64,000 bases of DNA from Lepeophtheirus salmonis (Eukaryota > Arthropoda > Copepoda > Siphonostomatoida > Caligidae): assembly GCF_016086655.4 (NCBI RefSeq), contig NC_052135.2, positions 20,488,363 to 20,552,362 on the forward strand. Direction: 5' to 3'. Under the pieces are notes generated by a model. That model ran no database searches and was not told where the DNA came from. It saw nothing but the letters and a program-made list of their open reading frames with translations. Positions within the stretch are counted from its first letter, which is position 1; each line of letters starts with the position of its first letter. The position numbers and the translations under genes are program-made. Shown here piece by piece: positions 48,030 to 59,149 of the stretch.

Positions 48030-50298
48030 TTACTCAAAGTTATTTGTAAATTATAACCCAAAGTATTTCAACGCCTTTGCTACCCAAATTCATTGTTTGG
48101 TCAATTATAAAAATTTCCCTTTTTATATATTTTTGAATAATTATGACCAACTTTAAGTCTAAGCATTTTTCTAAAAATTTAAATTATTTTAAAGAAAATT
48201 TAAAGATACTTGGCAGAAAGTTTTTAAAAATTATTCAAAATTGCAAACACAGATAATAAAATACTCTTTTTTAAATAAAAAATGTTATCAATTTTTTTAT
48301 TAATTTATCACAATTTAGAATAAATAATTTATTTCTTTTCTTAAAAAAAAAGGTTATTTAAAATGTCTTCAAAAAATATATCATTATTTTATTTGTCTTT
48401 TTTTTAAACAAGGTCAAAACAGTCCAGTAAGGATCCTGGCTCGTGTTTTCTTGTCTTTTTGGAGGAAAGGCTTGGAGATAAAATACAAATCTCATTGTTA
48501 CAGAGTAAAAAGTATATATTAGGGAGTGTGTGTCCCCAAATCTCTATGCCCTTTCTTAAATTTTAAGGACACGCCCGAATCGACGCAAAATCTGTCGCAT
48601 AGAACAATTTTTTACAGATGATAGCTAATGATGACGTCTTCATAAAAGATTTAAGTGTTTGAAATATAATTAAAGCTTTTCTAAATTAATTCAAATTGTA
48701 AACTGGGATATATTATTTTCTAATATTAGGGAAAACAATCCCTTGTAAGGGGTGCTTTAAAATTTGAACATTTTTCCAAGGACCAATAACTGGGTCAGTT
48801 TTTAACTCCCTTATTAAGGTTTGATACTACTCTAGTATACGTAGTTGACTGAGTGTATGCGCACAGTATTTAAATTCTAAGTTTACCCCTAGTTATACAA
48901 TCGACAACCCCTTCTTTTATTCACTGTTATTGTTATTTTAACGATTTGTGATTGTATTTAATAATTGAAATGGTAAACATGAGGAAATGTACTGCATTTT
49001 ATTTATGCATATACATATGTACAATCTGTCAACAATTCAATGTTGCCGCATTAATGTATTTTTTGAAAGGTTTATTTTCATCTTTTTGCACATTGATTTG
49101 ACGTTTTTCCATCTTGTTTTATTTATTGAGGGTTTCCTTTGTTAAAGAAAGAGTACATTGATATCTCACTAACATATAAATTTACACACTATTTTATCAG
49201 CTGTTCATGCACTTCTACAGAGTGGCAGATAATTGTTTTTTTTATGATCTAAATTTAATACTTAGTCATGGGAATTTATTGAAGTTATTGGTAACACTCA
49301 ATTTGTTAAGCTATCAGCTTTTGAAAGATATACTTCTATATTTAAGTTGGAGTAAAATGCTGAAAAAATGACAATAGATTATTATTAGATTGTACGTCAA
49401 CAGCCAAATAGGAACATCACCAAAGTAAATATCCGAATATAAAAAAACACATGAAATTTCTGGAAGAACCTGATGAAGTTGTTAGCTGTTCAGAAGGAGA
49501 TCTTGTGATCATGTCCAGGGGCCATCGAAGAGGATCTAACTATGCCTGTGAGAAAAATTGAAAGAAAAATATAAAAATACCATTTAGTTCGCATCAGCTA
49601 TCGATTATAGTCTACATTTGCCCCTTATTTGTCTTTAGAACGTTGCTTTGTTGAACTCCAATTATCTCTCGTTGAGTACTGAACAATTCGTTACTACTAT
49701 TATTTGGCTTAAATCCCATAGTAGGGAGGGTCAACTATTGGTGTTCGGTATACCAGTGCTATAATTGTAACGAGTTACTTAGGAATTTAAAACAGGCGAC
49801 GCCTTGTAAGTGCATATGAATTGCGTCTTAACGATATTTTGTATGAAACTACTGGTATCGTGACACAACTACTGCCAACTGATTTTGAAGATTTATTTGT
49901 TTGCGAGGAATTAGTTTAGAGTCATTATTTGTAGGAAGGTTGAGAGATACAACAAATATAATATAGTAAAGTGAAATAAAAGAAACATTTTACATACACA
50001 GTCCATCGAAGCAGTTAAATGTGTTACAAATTCGAACTTATGTTTATACAAAAACAACAAGAACTTTACTTTAGAGACTCCATAAAATATAAGAAATATG
50101 GATTCACAGGAACAGATACACGCAATCTGAAACAAAACAATGTATGTATATATATAAATAAATTTTGTCACAGATACAGTTTTTTTTAGTCTTTGTTTCT
50201 GTTATTTTTTGTTTTACAACATAGAGCGGAGATTTTTGGTTATGTTTTTATGACTATTCATTCAATTTATGAGAATGGGGGTCCAATTACAGACTGAC
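48030..50298. other. No recognised gene
   Basis: AT-rich to about 48.4 kb, then mixed. The patch at 49,430-49,880 is more balanced (for example ctggaagaacctgatgaagt) but gives no recognisable protein. An 86-codon minus-strand frame at 49911-50171 is hydrophobic and unrecognised. Confidence 0.4.
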
Positions 50299-50326
50299 AC
50301 CAGTTATATATACATATATAACTGGT
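50299..50326. repeat. Perfect hairpin, 13-bp arms
   Basis: ACCAGTTATATAT and ATATATAACTGGT around an AC spacer, with no mismatch. It sits in otherwise featureless sequence about 220 bp before a family C fragment. Confidence 0.9.
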
Positions 50327-50544
50327 ATACAACACCCCCTATGAGTGCCTATTAAAAAAATAGACTATCATAAAAAGAAGTGTATTCCTCACTATGAAAA
50401 GAAGAAGAAAAAGGGTGAGTCAGAGAGAGAGATTTGACGTTGAGAAGAAAACCATATAGATAAGATTTTATTATGAACTTTTCATAAATCAAATGATATG
50501 TAAATATTGGCGCACTCTAACGTCTAAAAAGTGAAAACTCTATG

Positions 50545-50625
50545 GCACATACATAGGGAAGACGGGAGACAGTTGAAAACAGTGTCCTTTCTCTCAAACA
50601 ATAAAAAAAATACAGCCAAAAAGTT
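50545..50625 (+). repeat. Dispersed repeat family C, fragment
   Basis: The string catagggaagacgggagaca followed by gttgaaaacagtg matches the left end of the repeat at 10.39 kb (tagggagactggggacagtt). Similarity fades after about 80 bp. Confidence 0.4.
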
Positions 50626-51690
50626 GACATGACTTGAAAATTAGTATACAAACAACTACTAAGCAATAATAAATCCAAAATGCCAAAACAATCCTCGGAT
50701 ATTTAACCAAACTACTAATATGCAGGTGTAAGATTTTTGATGAGTGCAAGGAGAATGAGGGAGTGAGACATATAGTACTAATTAATTAAGACCATCTTAA
50801 CATTAACTGCCTGTTATATGATTTTGGGGGGAGAAAATGAATTATTGCTATTAAGAAGATAACCTTCTACATTTAAAATAACATTTGTCCAAGGAAAATA
50901 TTATAGTAATATCTAAATACACTTTTATTATTATGCAGCTTTAAATCAATTTAGAACAAAGATAGACGATAAATCTTATTTCAGAAGAAAGATGTTAACA
51001 CCATGAAAATCTATTAATGAAACCATTTTTCCTTTTCTTATTTGTAAATTGTGTTTTTATCAACAAAAATGCGAAACCTAACTTTAAGTAACCAACTCTC
51101 ATGCCCCATTGTATTATATAATGCAAATTATTGTGACAAATTAAAGGTTTTAACCAACTTCTTCTTTTGAGATGTTTGATAAAAACTGATTTTGAGGAGC
51201 TCAACGTAATTTTTTGGAAGGACAAATTTAATTTCATTATTGGAAACAGTTTTTCATTGTTTTTTTGCTGGAATTTATATTAATTATTGATTCTTTTGGT
51301 ATAATTTGATACAAATTTATCAAAATTCCAAACTCGTGCAGTGTAACGCTCAGTGCAAAGGGGTCAATTGACAGAGATATGGAATTATCATCATATTCTT
51401 TAATCTTCTTAATAAATTTATATATTTACTCTTCTCAACAAATATGTTAATTAGTCAGGACAGCGTCTTCAAAAAAATTGTACAAGATAATTAATCTTAT
51501 TAGTAGATAAAAAACTGATCAGTGATCTATACTTTAACTCTCTAAAAGTACCTGGTGGTACATTGAAATCTGAACATTTACTAATTCAATAATTAATGAA
51601 GATTGAACGGTTGATATTAATTCATATTTCGATATATTAAAGCATAAAAAATTAATTACAAAACTTGAGCACTCTAGCTAACGTACAAGT
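50626..51690. other. No recognised gene
   Basis: AT-rich spacer. An 80-codon minus-strand frame at 50995-51237 is unrecognised. There is nothing else to report. Confidence 0.45.
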
Positions 51691-51704
51691 CAAGAAAATG
51701 ACAC

Positions 51705-52020
51705 TTGAACGTGATTGACGAATTTCCATTCGCGCTCTCGAAGCAGTTGGGCGTCTCCAAGAACACTGTCTACGTCGTCAACAAGTTCTAAACGTTTGAG
51801 AGGAAGAAAGGGATTTGTTAAAAAGGACCAACTGGACCCATATGAGTAAAAGTAAATAGCACAGGTCAATGTCCACAAGTCCCATGCAAGAGATCTCGGA
51901 GTTCCACGCCAGACTGTCCTGAGACTTAACTAAAAATTGGATAGAAAGAGCCTTTTGAGGGTAGGAGGCCACTTTTGAAAACCATCTGCTCCGTGGCCAG
52001 ACTATTTTGAATGAGTATTT
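51705..52020 (+). pseudogene. Tc1/mariner transposase, N-terminal DNA-binding part, pseudogene
   Basis: Plus-strand frames, broken by stops and shifts, give DEFPFALSKQLGVSKNTVYV near 51718-51777. This is the first helix-turn-helix of Tc1/mariner transposases ('k.LgvSk.TVy.v'). Then comes FERKKG, the linker, and HARDLGVPRQTVLRL near 51880, the second helix-turn-helix, followed by DRKSLLRVGGHF near 51945. The DDE catalytic domain is absent; recognisable sequence ends at about 52020, just before a C/A homopolymer junction. No terminal repeats were identified. It appears distinct from the 9.47-kb copy because it covers the complementary half of the protein; whether both are one family cannot be judged here. 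Confidence 0.75.
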
Positions 52021-52055
52021 TGAAATTAATAATATTGATTATTGCCAAAAAATTT

Positions 52056-52082
52056 CCCCCCCCCCCCAAAAAAAAAAAAAAA
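52056..52082. repeat. C12A15 homopolymer junction
   Basis: Twelve C followed directly by 15 A, then aataataata. It lies about 35 bp beyond the last recognisable codon of the Tc1/mariner fragment. It resembles the C10A9 tract at 32271-32289. Confidence 0.9.
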
Positions 52083-53144
52083 TAATAATAAATATATAAA
52101 ACAATCAAAAGTCCTGTCTGTAACAAATCAGCTCCAGGTAATTAATGCCAAACAAAATAAGTGTCACTATTCTTTTCAGTCTCCCCTACATAACTTTACA
52201 TACCAATTTATAATAAATGTGAGATATATTATTAAATTAGAAATTTTAATTCGGGAAAGATAAATCTTAATTTTTCCCTTCATCTTTTTGCCCTTATTTT
52301 CATTTTCTTTCTATCCTACTTTATCTTTTATTTTTCTCCTCTTAAATAAAATGAAAATGGTTTAAAAGAAGAAGAGAAACCATTTCATTCATTTTGATTT
52401 AATGGTTAAGGATTAAATCGGATCTTTTAATTTATTTTCTTTATATTCTCACCTTTTCACTTTAATACCATTTATAAATATACCTATTATATTATATTTA
52501 GTAGGGAAAAAGAAAGCATTTTATGGATTAAATTTTTATGTATATAATGTATTTCTTTGAATTTGAATCAATAGCTACTTATGTGGGCTGTCAATACAAA
52601 AGCTATTTATAATGATTTTTCTCATCATTGAGTGTGGATTAAATATGTATTCTTTGACGAATTTTCGTCCGTTTTTATGTATAAATTATTATTATTAACC
52701 CACTGAGGGGGTAGAAAATTGCTTTAATTGGCATTTTTTAAAGATAAAATAATTTTAAATTATAATTATGTTCAAATTTTTGGAAGATTGTTTCTTAATT
52801 TAACATAATTATTCATAATAAATGACTCTATTTTAACTTATGCTGACTATTTATGAGGGAAGAACTCATTTTATATATATAAAATTGTCTAATTTACAAC
52901 TTCCAAATAATGCACAAGTTTTAAACATTATATTTTGTCATTATGTACCAAAAATAAACCTTTTTGGTATGTATCCTTACAACATTTTGCAAAAAAATTT
53001 GAAGAACCAGTCTAGTGAACATTTATAATATTCACGGTTACTTACCATTATTCTGCAACACTGTAATCTATACTATATATATTCTTGTTTTAACTTAATC
53101 GAGGTTCTGATGATTTAAGCCATAAATCATGAAATATATTTTCC
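52083..53144. other. No recognised feature
   Basis: AT-rich spacer with a pyrimidine-rich patch near 52,270-52,340. Frames at 52042-52263 and 52840-53028 are short and unrecognised. Confidence 0.45.
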
Positions 53145-53152
53145 ATATACAA

Positions 53153-53665
53153 TAAGATAGAGCTTATTTTTAACATTTTAGAAATGTTCAGCTCTGAGGG
53201 TTGTAATTTTTTTTTTCAGGCTAAAAACATCGTATACAAATTTTAAACGGTTATGAAAAATATTTATAGGTAGTTCAATGCCTTTAAAGTTTTAGAATTT
53301 TACGATTTTTGTCAAAAAAGAGTGTTTTGATCTGAATATCAAATAAGCCCTTGGTGTTACAACAAACCTTGAAATACAAGAAATTTATTTTAATCAATTT
53401 ACAATCAAAAATCTTTTAGTATATTTTTACTAGCGGTTGGTGCTACTTGGTCAAAAAGTGCAAAGACTTTCATAAGTTGCATATTTTTCTACATGTCCAT
53501 CTATCTAGAAATAATATCCATATTCAAAATTTATGTGTCCCAAGTTATTAGCAATGTTGAATTAATTACTTGAAGTAGATAGAATTGGTTAAGTTATGAT
53601 AAATTTGGCCTTTTTCTGACATTTTTTCTCTAAAATAACTTAATAACCTAAATTCATTTTATATA
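53153..53665. repeat. Left long terminal inverted repeat of the hAT-like element
   Basis: About 510 bp that pairs, inverted, with 55835-56347 over its whole length, with perhaps three-quarters identity by eye and a few indels. Conserved segments include tgttcagc...gggttgtaa near the outer end, gaattttacgattttt in the middle and attacttgaagtagat near the inner end. It has no coding capacity. Confidence 0.8.
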
Positions 53666-53904
53666 TATCCAAAACCTTCGTAGTAGTCGTAGAACAATTA
53701 TGTGATAGTTTTAGTTGAAAGTTATCATTTTAGATCAAGATTATTATGAGATCAGCATAACTACGTGAACAATTTTTTTTTCAATGATTAGCCTTTCGAA
53801 TATTTTTCTAATTTCTTATTAATCAAAATTTTGAATATAACGTTGTAAAGTTCTTGTAATGTCTATTGTACAATACATATATTTTTAAAATAATAATTTG
53901 AAGA

Positions 53905-55420
53905 GTATTTTTCCTTGAATAGGGATATAACCTTCAAATGATCTTCAACCATTTGGAGGAGGAATTGGAGCTGCAGTTCATCAGAAGTTAGTAGAACACT
54001 ATATTCTTTAATGGGACTAACTCCACACTCAGCAATATCATTAAAAAAAATTCAATGAATGATAGTATCACGAGCTTGTCGGTAGTCATCTTGAGCATTC
54101 CATAAGTCAGGATATGTCTCTGGGAGGTGCAGACTTTGAAACAGTCTCTTTTATTTCTTTATTACCAAATATGGCACATCACTAGGGAATATATCTAGAT
54201 TAAGCTATTCTTTATAGTCGTCTCAAGGAAGATTTGTTTCTATACATTTCATTGCAAAATCAAGCGTGTCTTGTCGCACACCTTCTACAAGACTAGCAAT
54301 TTCACCATCTTTAATTCCTGTTGTATTATCTGTAGTATCACTGCAAGATGCCCATTTAAATTGAAATCGTTCGAAAATTTGAACATTAGGAGAAGACGTT
54401 GGTCCAAATTATGACTGGAATGCTGTTCCAATGATTAACTCCGTAATATGATATCTACATGCAAGATGTAAAACGTGTTCTTTTTTTTTTTCTAGTTTTT
54501 TGAAATAAGAATACAAGCTCCAGCAGTCCTAACCGTATTCAAACTTGTTGTGTCAAAGTACATGCCTTGAATTTGATCTCGTATTTTCCAGTCTTGAATG
54601 GTCCCGAATATAGCATTAGCTTGAGCATCACCTGTTTCGGACGAAAGTTATAGTACATCAAGTAATTGCGAAATTTCCCTCTTGAAATCAAAATGGACAG
54701 TCGGTCGACCTTCTCCTTTCCTATGAGATCGTGAATCCTTTCCCTATCCCAATGAATAATGACAAGGCATTTACTTATGAAGTAATTCTTTATTGATTCA
54801 GCTTTGACCTTTCGAAACTGAGTTCGTTTTCGTCGTATTGTGTCTCTCTTCAGAGAAAGTTCATTAATATTGTGTCCCATCGCTTTTGCAATTTCGGTTA
54901 ATATGAATACAGCTATTTTATAGGATACTATAGTTGCAATTAAGAGTAAGTTCAGGAGACATTATTGCTTTACTTCCTCTCTGGCTTTCTTTTTCTTCAT
55001 CATTATAATTATCATCTTTATAGTTGACAGATTGAGAGTTGATCAAGGGGATATTTGATGATGGATCTCGCCTCAATTTATTTAGCCTGGCCACAATTTT
55101 GTCATTTCTGTCGGATGCTCTTTGTTCATTTTCTATCAATACCAGCAATAGTTCCCTTCCTTGCTTTTTATCGCTGAGCTAACAAGAAAATTTTATCTTC
55201 TTCGAATACAGAGTTTCTATTAAGAGTATCAACATCAGATATACCAAAAAGGTCTTCGAGGGAGGAAACAAAGGAGGCTTCTTTATCGAGTTGGGTTTTT
55301 GATGTACGTGATTTGTTCTTTTTAAGAGTATCCATTCTTGAAAGATCTGTTCAAGTTTGCTTTGACAGTCTTGAAGATGTTTAATTGGAATAATGGCTCT
55401 GCCTCATAATTAAGCTATCT
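53905..55420 (-). pseudogene. Transposase-like gene of an uncharacterized arthropod family, pseudogene
   Basis: Read on the minus strand from about 55420. The N-terminal part has IKHLQDCQSKLEQIFQEW and then SSLEDLFGISDVDTL followed by EEDKIFLLAQR, a stop, and KARKGT. I know these blocks from uncharacterized arthropod proteins with 'sL.dLFDIah.daL' and 'iEeDk.FLlaQRekGrrG'. The middle ORF (54880-54539) has GHNINELSLKRDTIRRKR, KVKAESIKN, IHWDRE and IGKEKVDRLSILISRG. It is followed by MYFDTTSLNT, a 'CFDTTsSNTG' block that probably holds a catalytic Asp. Next is HVLHLACRYHITEL, comparable to the hAT 'CaaHvlnL' block. The C-terminal part reads QFKWASCSDTT, VEGVRQDTLDFA and LQLQFLLQMVEDHLK. At least four stops and several frameshifts make it inactive. 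Calling it a transposase is inferred from the flanking TIRs and target duplication. Confidence 0.75.
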
Positions 55421-55834
55421 CCAGGATGGTAATATTCGAAGAATGTCGGATTTTCTTTTGCAAATGGAATGACTAAGTAAAAATAGTCCAAGAACCATTA
55501 ATTAATTTGTTGCCAGTCAATCCAGTAATGGTATCACCAATTAAATAGAACTTTGTTTTAGACCCAGTGTTTTTAGCCATTGGTTTTGTTTTAAAATTGC
55601 AATAACTAAAACGATACTTAACAATTCAGGACAAAATGAGTGAATGAAAAATAGATCGAAAAACGTCATGCAAAAATTTGAAGTAAATAGTAATGCTCAG
55701 ATTTGTTATTGCAATTAAAATATAATAAAGTTCAATTACTTTATTTATTTGTTAAAATTTGAATATGAAGACTTTTTTTATCCCATAAAGGACCGAAAAA
55801 GGTCAATGTTTTCACAATGAGTATTTCTTAATAC

Positions 55835-56347
55835 CTCAATTAAATGGATTTAGCTTATAAAGTCACTTTATTCGAAAACGGTCCGTAAAAAGGTCAAATT
55901 TATCCTAATATAACCGGTTCCATCTACTTCAAGTAATAAATTTACCTTTTATAATAATTTCGGACAAATAAATTGTAAATATGGATATAATTTCTTTTAC
56001 TATCAGACAGATGGACAAATAGCAAAAAATGCAATTTAGAGCAGATTTTGCTCTTTTTGACCAATTAATACCAACCGATAGTACAAAAAATAATAAAATA
56101 TTTTTAATTGCAAATTGATTAAAGTAAATTGTTTGTTTTTCAAGGTTAATGACATATTTGATATTCAGGTCAAAATACTCTTTTTAGAAAAAATCGTAAA
56201 ATTTCAAAACTTTAGAGTCATTCAACTACATCTAAATATTTTTCTAACCTGTTCAAAATTTATATACCATGTCTTTAGCCTTAAAGAAAAAATTTACAAC
56301 CATCAATGCTCAACATTTATCAAATTTAAAAAATTTGCTCCACCCTA
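55835..56347. repeat. Right long terminal inverted repeat of the hAT-like element
   Basis: The inverted partner of 53153-53665. The outer end on the complement begins TAGGGTGGAGCAAA. The plus-strand frame of 77 codons at 56115-56348 lies wholly inside this TIR and is not a gene. The coding region starts about 415 bp inside this repeat's inner edge, so the TIR may have carried the promoter. Confidence 0.8.
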
Positions 56348-56355
56348 ATGTACAA

Positions 56356-57405
56356 GGTATGATAATTTACAAGTTGTAACTTTATGTATACGCAATATGT
56401 ACAATTTAGAATTGAGATCTAAAAAGTACCAACATAGACGCAAAAATATCATTTTCCAAATCTAAAAAGATCTGTACTACGGCAAAAATAGCCTAAGATG
56501 TATGTACTTTGCGATAGTAACTTTATTTTATTATTACCACCATAAAAGATCTGTGTGCAGAGGAGAAAAATAGTAACCCAAAAATGAAAAAGTCTAAGAT
56601 TTATTCAACGATCGATTCTTTCTTGAAAAGCTTACAAAAAAATATACAACCATCGTTTTTCTAAATTTCGAATATAATTGTTTTTGTTTATATATTTACT
56701 CTGACTATTGTAACAGAAGACGAAGCCATTACACCCCTTTAAAACTCAGCAGTAGAATGGGCGTTTGACCATTAAATAATAATAAGAAGAAAAATAAGGC
56801 GAAAGGAGGCAATTACTAATTTTCTGTGTCATAATTCTTTTTTTTAAACAAAATTTATTTGAAATAAAGACAAAAGGAAGTGTTATTTGAAAATAAAATA
56901 AAATCTATAAAGAATGATGGCGACAACCCAAGTAGTTTGGTAGGTAGGTTATGAGTCATTTTATGGCCCTCAAATAATAATAAAAAAATTTTTTTTTTTT
57001 GTCGTTACACATCCTGTAAGTGTGATACAGTTTGTTATTTAAGACAAAACTGTTTTTATAGATAGAGAGGTATTTTATAGTAAGTAATTTGTAATATGGT
57101 AACTATAATTAGTTAAATACCTAGTATGGCACCAGAAAAAGGCTGGTATTATTTTTGATACAATTGTGACTATATTGTAAATATTATCAAATGTTCAAAC
57201 TCTTGCCTTCCAATTTTTAATTATTTTATTGAAAATGTGAACACTACGTCTAGAAAAAGTTTTAATTATACTAAAACCGTTGAACAATTGAGTCAATTTT
57301 CAGCCATCGATTTTTAATTCTTCTAGTTAAAGCTTCAAAAGAACGTCACGAAATTAAACAACACTTGGTTATTATTTGTACAAGATAGTAGTCACGCGGC
57401 AACAC

Positions 57406-57406
<1 letters not shown>
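56356..57406. other. No recognised feature
   Basis: AT-rich spacer; a T run near 56990-57000. No coding similarity or terminal repeats were found. Confidence 0.5.

Positions 57407-57438
<32 letters not shown>
57407..57438. repeat. Poly-T tract (32 bases)
   Basis: Thirty-two uninterrupted T, preceded by gcggcaacacg and followed by gtccctaggagc. It could be a reversed poly-A tail, but no retroposon body was recognised to its right. Confidence 0.9.
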
Positions 57439-57439
<1 letters not shown>

Positions 57440-57559
57440 TCCCTAGGAGCGTTGAATATTTATCTATAACTAACTACACATCCTCTAAGAATTCATCCTT
57501 TTACCTGAATAAAATAATTAATCTTGGCGAAGGGTAAAAAAATGAGTTTGGTACTTAAA

Positions 57560-57865
57560 AAAGTTTTGATCTGGACCTGTCTCAAAGAAAAAATCGATTT
57601 ACATCTGTTCCAAAGAACAATTTGGTGTAGTACAATTATATTGACAAATTGTTAATGATGTCATATGTGTTTCAAAATTGTGAACATTGGGACAACAACG
57701 TCATATAAATTTCAATCTTTTGCATATATCATACTTGTACAACTCCCAAACTCCATATTGAAGGATAGAAGAGAAAATTGGTCTATAGATAAAACCCAAA
57801 AAAATGCGTCTATATATTGAGACTGAAAAAAATCAGCCAGCGATTTAAAACAATAAATTTTCCGT
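57560..57865 (+). repeat. Dispersed repeat family D, copy 2
   Basis: This shares with 20885-21200 the blocks gtgtttcaaaattgtgaaca, 'aacaacgtcatataaat', 'aaaattggtctatagat' and 'gtctatatattgagactgaa'. The order is conserved. There is no coding capacity and no terminal repeats were defined. Confidence 0.55.
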
Positions 57866-58564
57866 CAACGATCAGAAATCACACTCAGGACCAACATATT
57901 AAAAAATCAGTAGAAAAATAATCACTTTAGACCAAAATGAAAAAAGAATTCGATATTGCACTGAGTATAAATACGAGTACCTGCGATTAACAGATGGAAT
58001 TTCAATTTCTTAATAAAAACCGGCTTTGTTCCATAATTGTTTCTTGTATGATTTGAGATCATTCATTGCCGATTTTCGATGGCTAATTTCTGTAAAATAC
58101 TTTATTTATTACTATCATTGCTATGACTCGTCTGTTTTTACTCTAGAGTTGTACAAACTCTTAATCCTACAAGTAAACAGGGTGACTAAGTTTTATTGCA
58201 CTAAACTATTATTACATACGTATTTATTATTAACCGTTTTTAATACTTGAATCATTTTCTTTAATAGACGAAACGGTTTTTCGTTAAACAAAAAGTAGAA
58301 TAATAAAATGGCCTTGAATTATATGGTCTTTTTTTACAAGCAAGACTATCATATTTTCTTTCATGTTTTTACTAGAATAAGTCGACGATTAATTCAAAAG
58401 TGAGTCTAGATTACATTTGCATTCTTAATTCTGTCTATCAGTGATGGAAAAAAAAAGAATTTATTCTAATTAAATGTTTTACGACAAATCATAAATTAAA
58501 TATGTGATTTCTCAACACAAAAGTAAGCTACAATGATTTATTTCAAAGTGGATGCTGGATTATA
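57866..58564. other. No recognised feature
   Basis: AT-rich spacer; the 74-codon plus-strand frame at 58026-58250 is rich in Phe, Tyr and Leu and is unrecognised. Confidence 0.45.
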
Positions 58565-58890
58565 TTTGTATTCAAGTATGAAATGTTGCAAATTTACATT
58601 GTAAAATTATTCTTATAATTATCCCTTTCGATGTAATAAAATAATGAAAAATTGACAGATTTAATTTGAAAAGCAATATCGGTGCCAATATAAATCAAAT
58701 AAAGGTTTTTAATTATGCTAAATATTCTCGAGTGTCTAAATTTATCCCAAAAAATTGAATAAAAAACCAATTGTCGACTCAAATAAGTCTATAAAATATT
58801 GGGATGTATCTACATACATTAATTGGGATTTTCTCATATTATTAATTTTTGTTTCAGATTGTTTTTATATATTATTATACTTGCTTCAAT
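58565..58890 (+). repeat. Dispersed repeat family A, copy 6 (58.6 kb)
   Basis: A long copy: 'gttgcaaatttacattgtaa', 'gcaatatcggtgccaata', 'aatcaaataaaggtttttaa', 'cgagtgtctaaatttatccc', 'ccaattgtcgactcaaataa', 'gtctataaaatattgggatg' and 'cagattgtttttatatatta'. The order is as in the other plus-strand copies. Confidence 0.75.
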
Positions 58891-59149
58891 TACAAATGAC
58901 TCCTTTTTAAAAAGAAGAATACATCCAAACAACATCTCTTGAATTCGTAACATGTTGAACATGGAAATTGCTGTAAAATATTAAGGAATGAATTCTTGAT
59001 TCTCTATTTTGCCGCAGTGGTACACTTATACTGACATACATAGAGAATGAATTGAACAATAGATGTAGGATATATATACATAATACCTAATACTTACATA
59101 CGTGAGATTTCCCTCACTCATTTAACATTTTTTTATCTGCAGAATATAT

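Larger units (their letters stand above)
53153..56347 (-). mobile_element. hAT-like DNA transposon, near full length, with TIRs of about 0.5 kb
   Basis: A 3,195-bp element. The left terminus reads TAAGATAGAGC and the right terminus, on the complement, TAGGGTGGAGC. Flanks are ATATACAA at 53145-53152 and ATGTACAA at 56348-56355, an 8-bp target duplication with one mismatch. The TIRs are exceptionally long, about 510 bp each (53153 to about 53665, and about 55835 to 56347). Matched blocks include gttttgatctgaatatcaaa on the left and its counterpart gacctgaatatcaaat on the right, acttgaagtagat in both, and 'tgtccatctatct' against 'tgtccatctgtct'. Between the TIRs lies one minus-strand coding region (separate entry). 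The 8-bp duplication and YARNG-type right end point to hAT; TIRs this long are unusual for hAT, where they are normally tens of bases. Confidence 0.85.

Noticed and set aside
56115..56348. 77-codon plus-strand frame
   Set aside because: It lies entirely within the right terminal inverted repeat of the hAT-like element.
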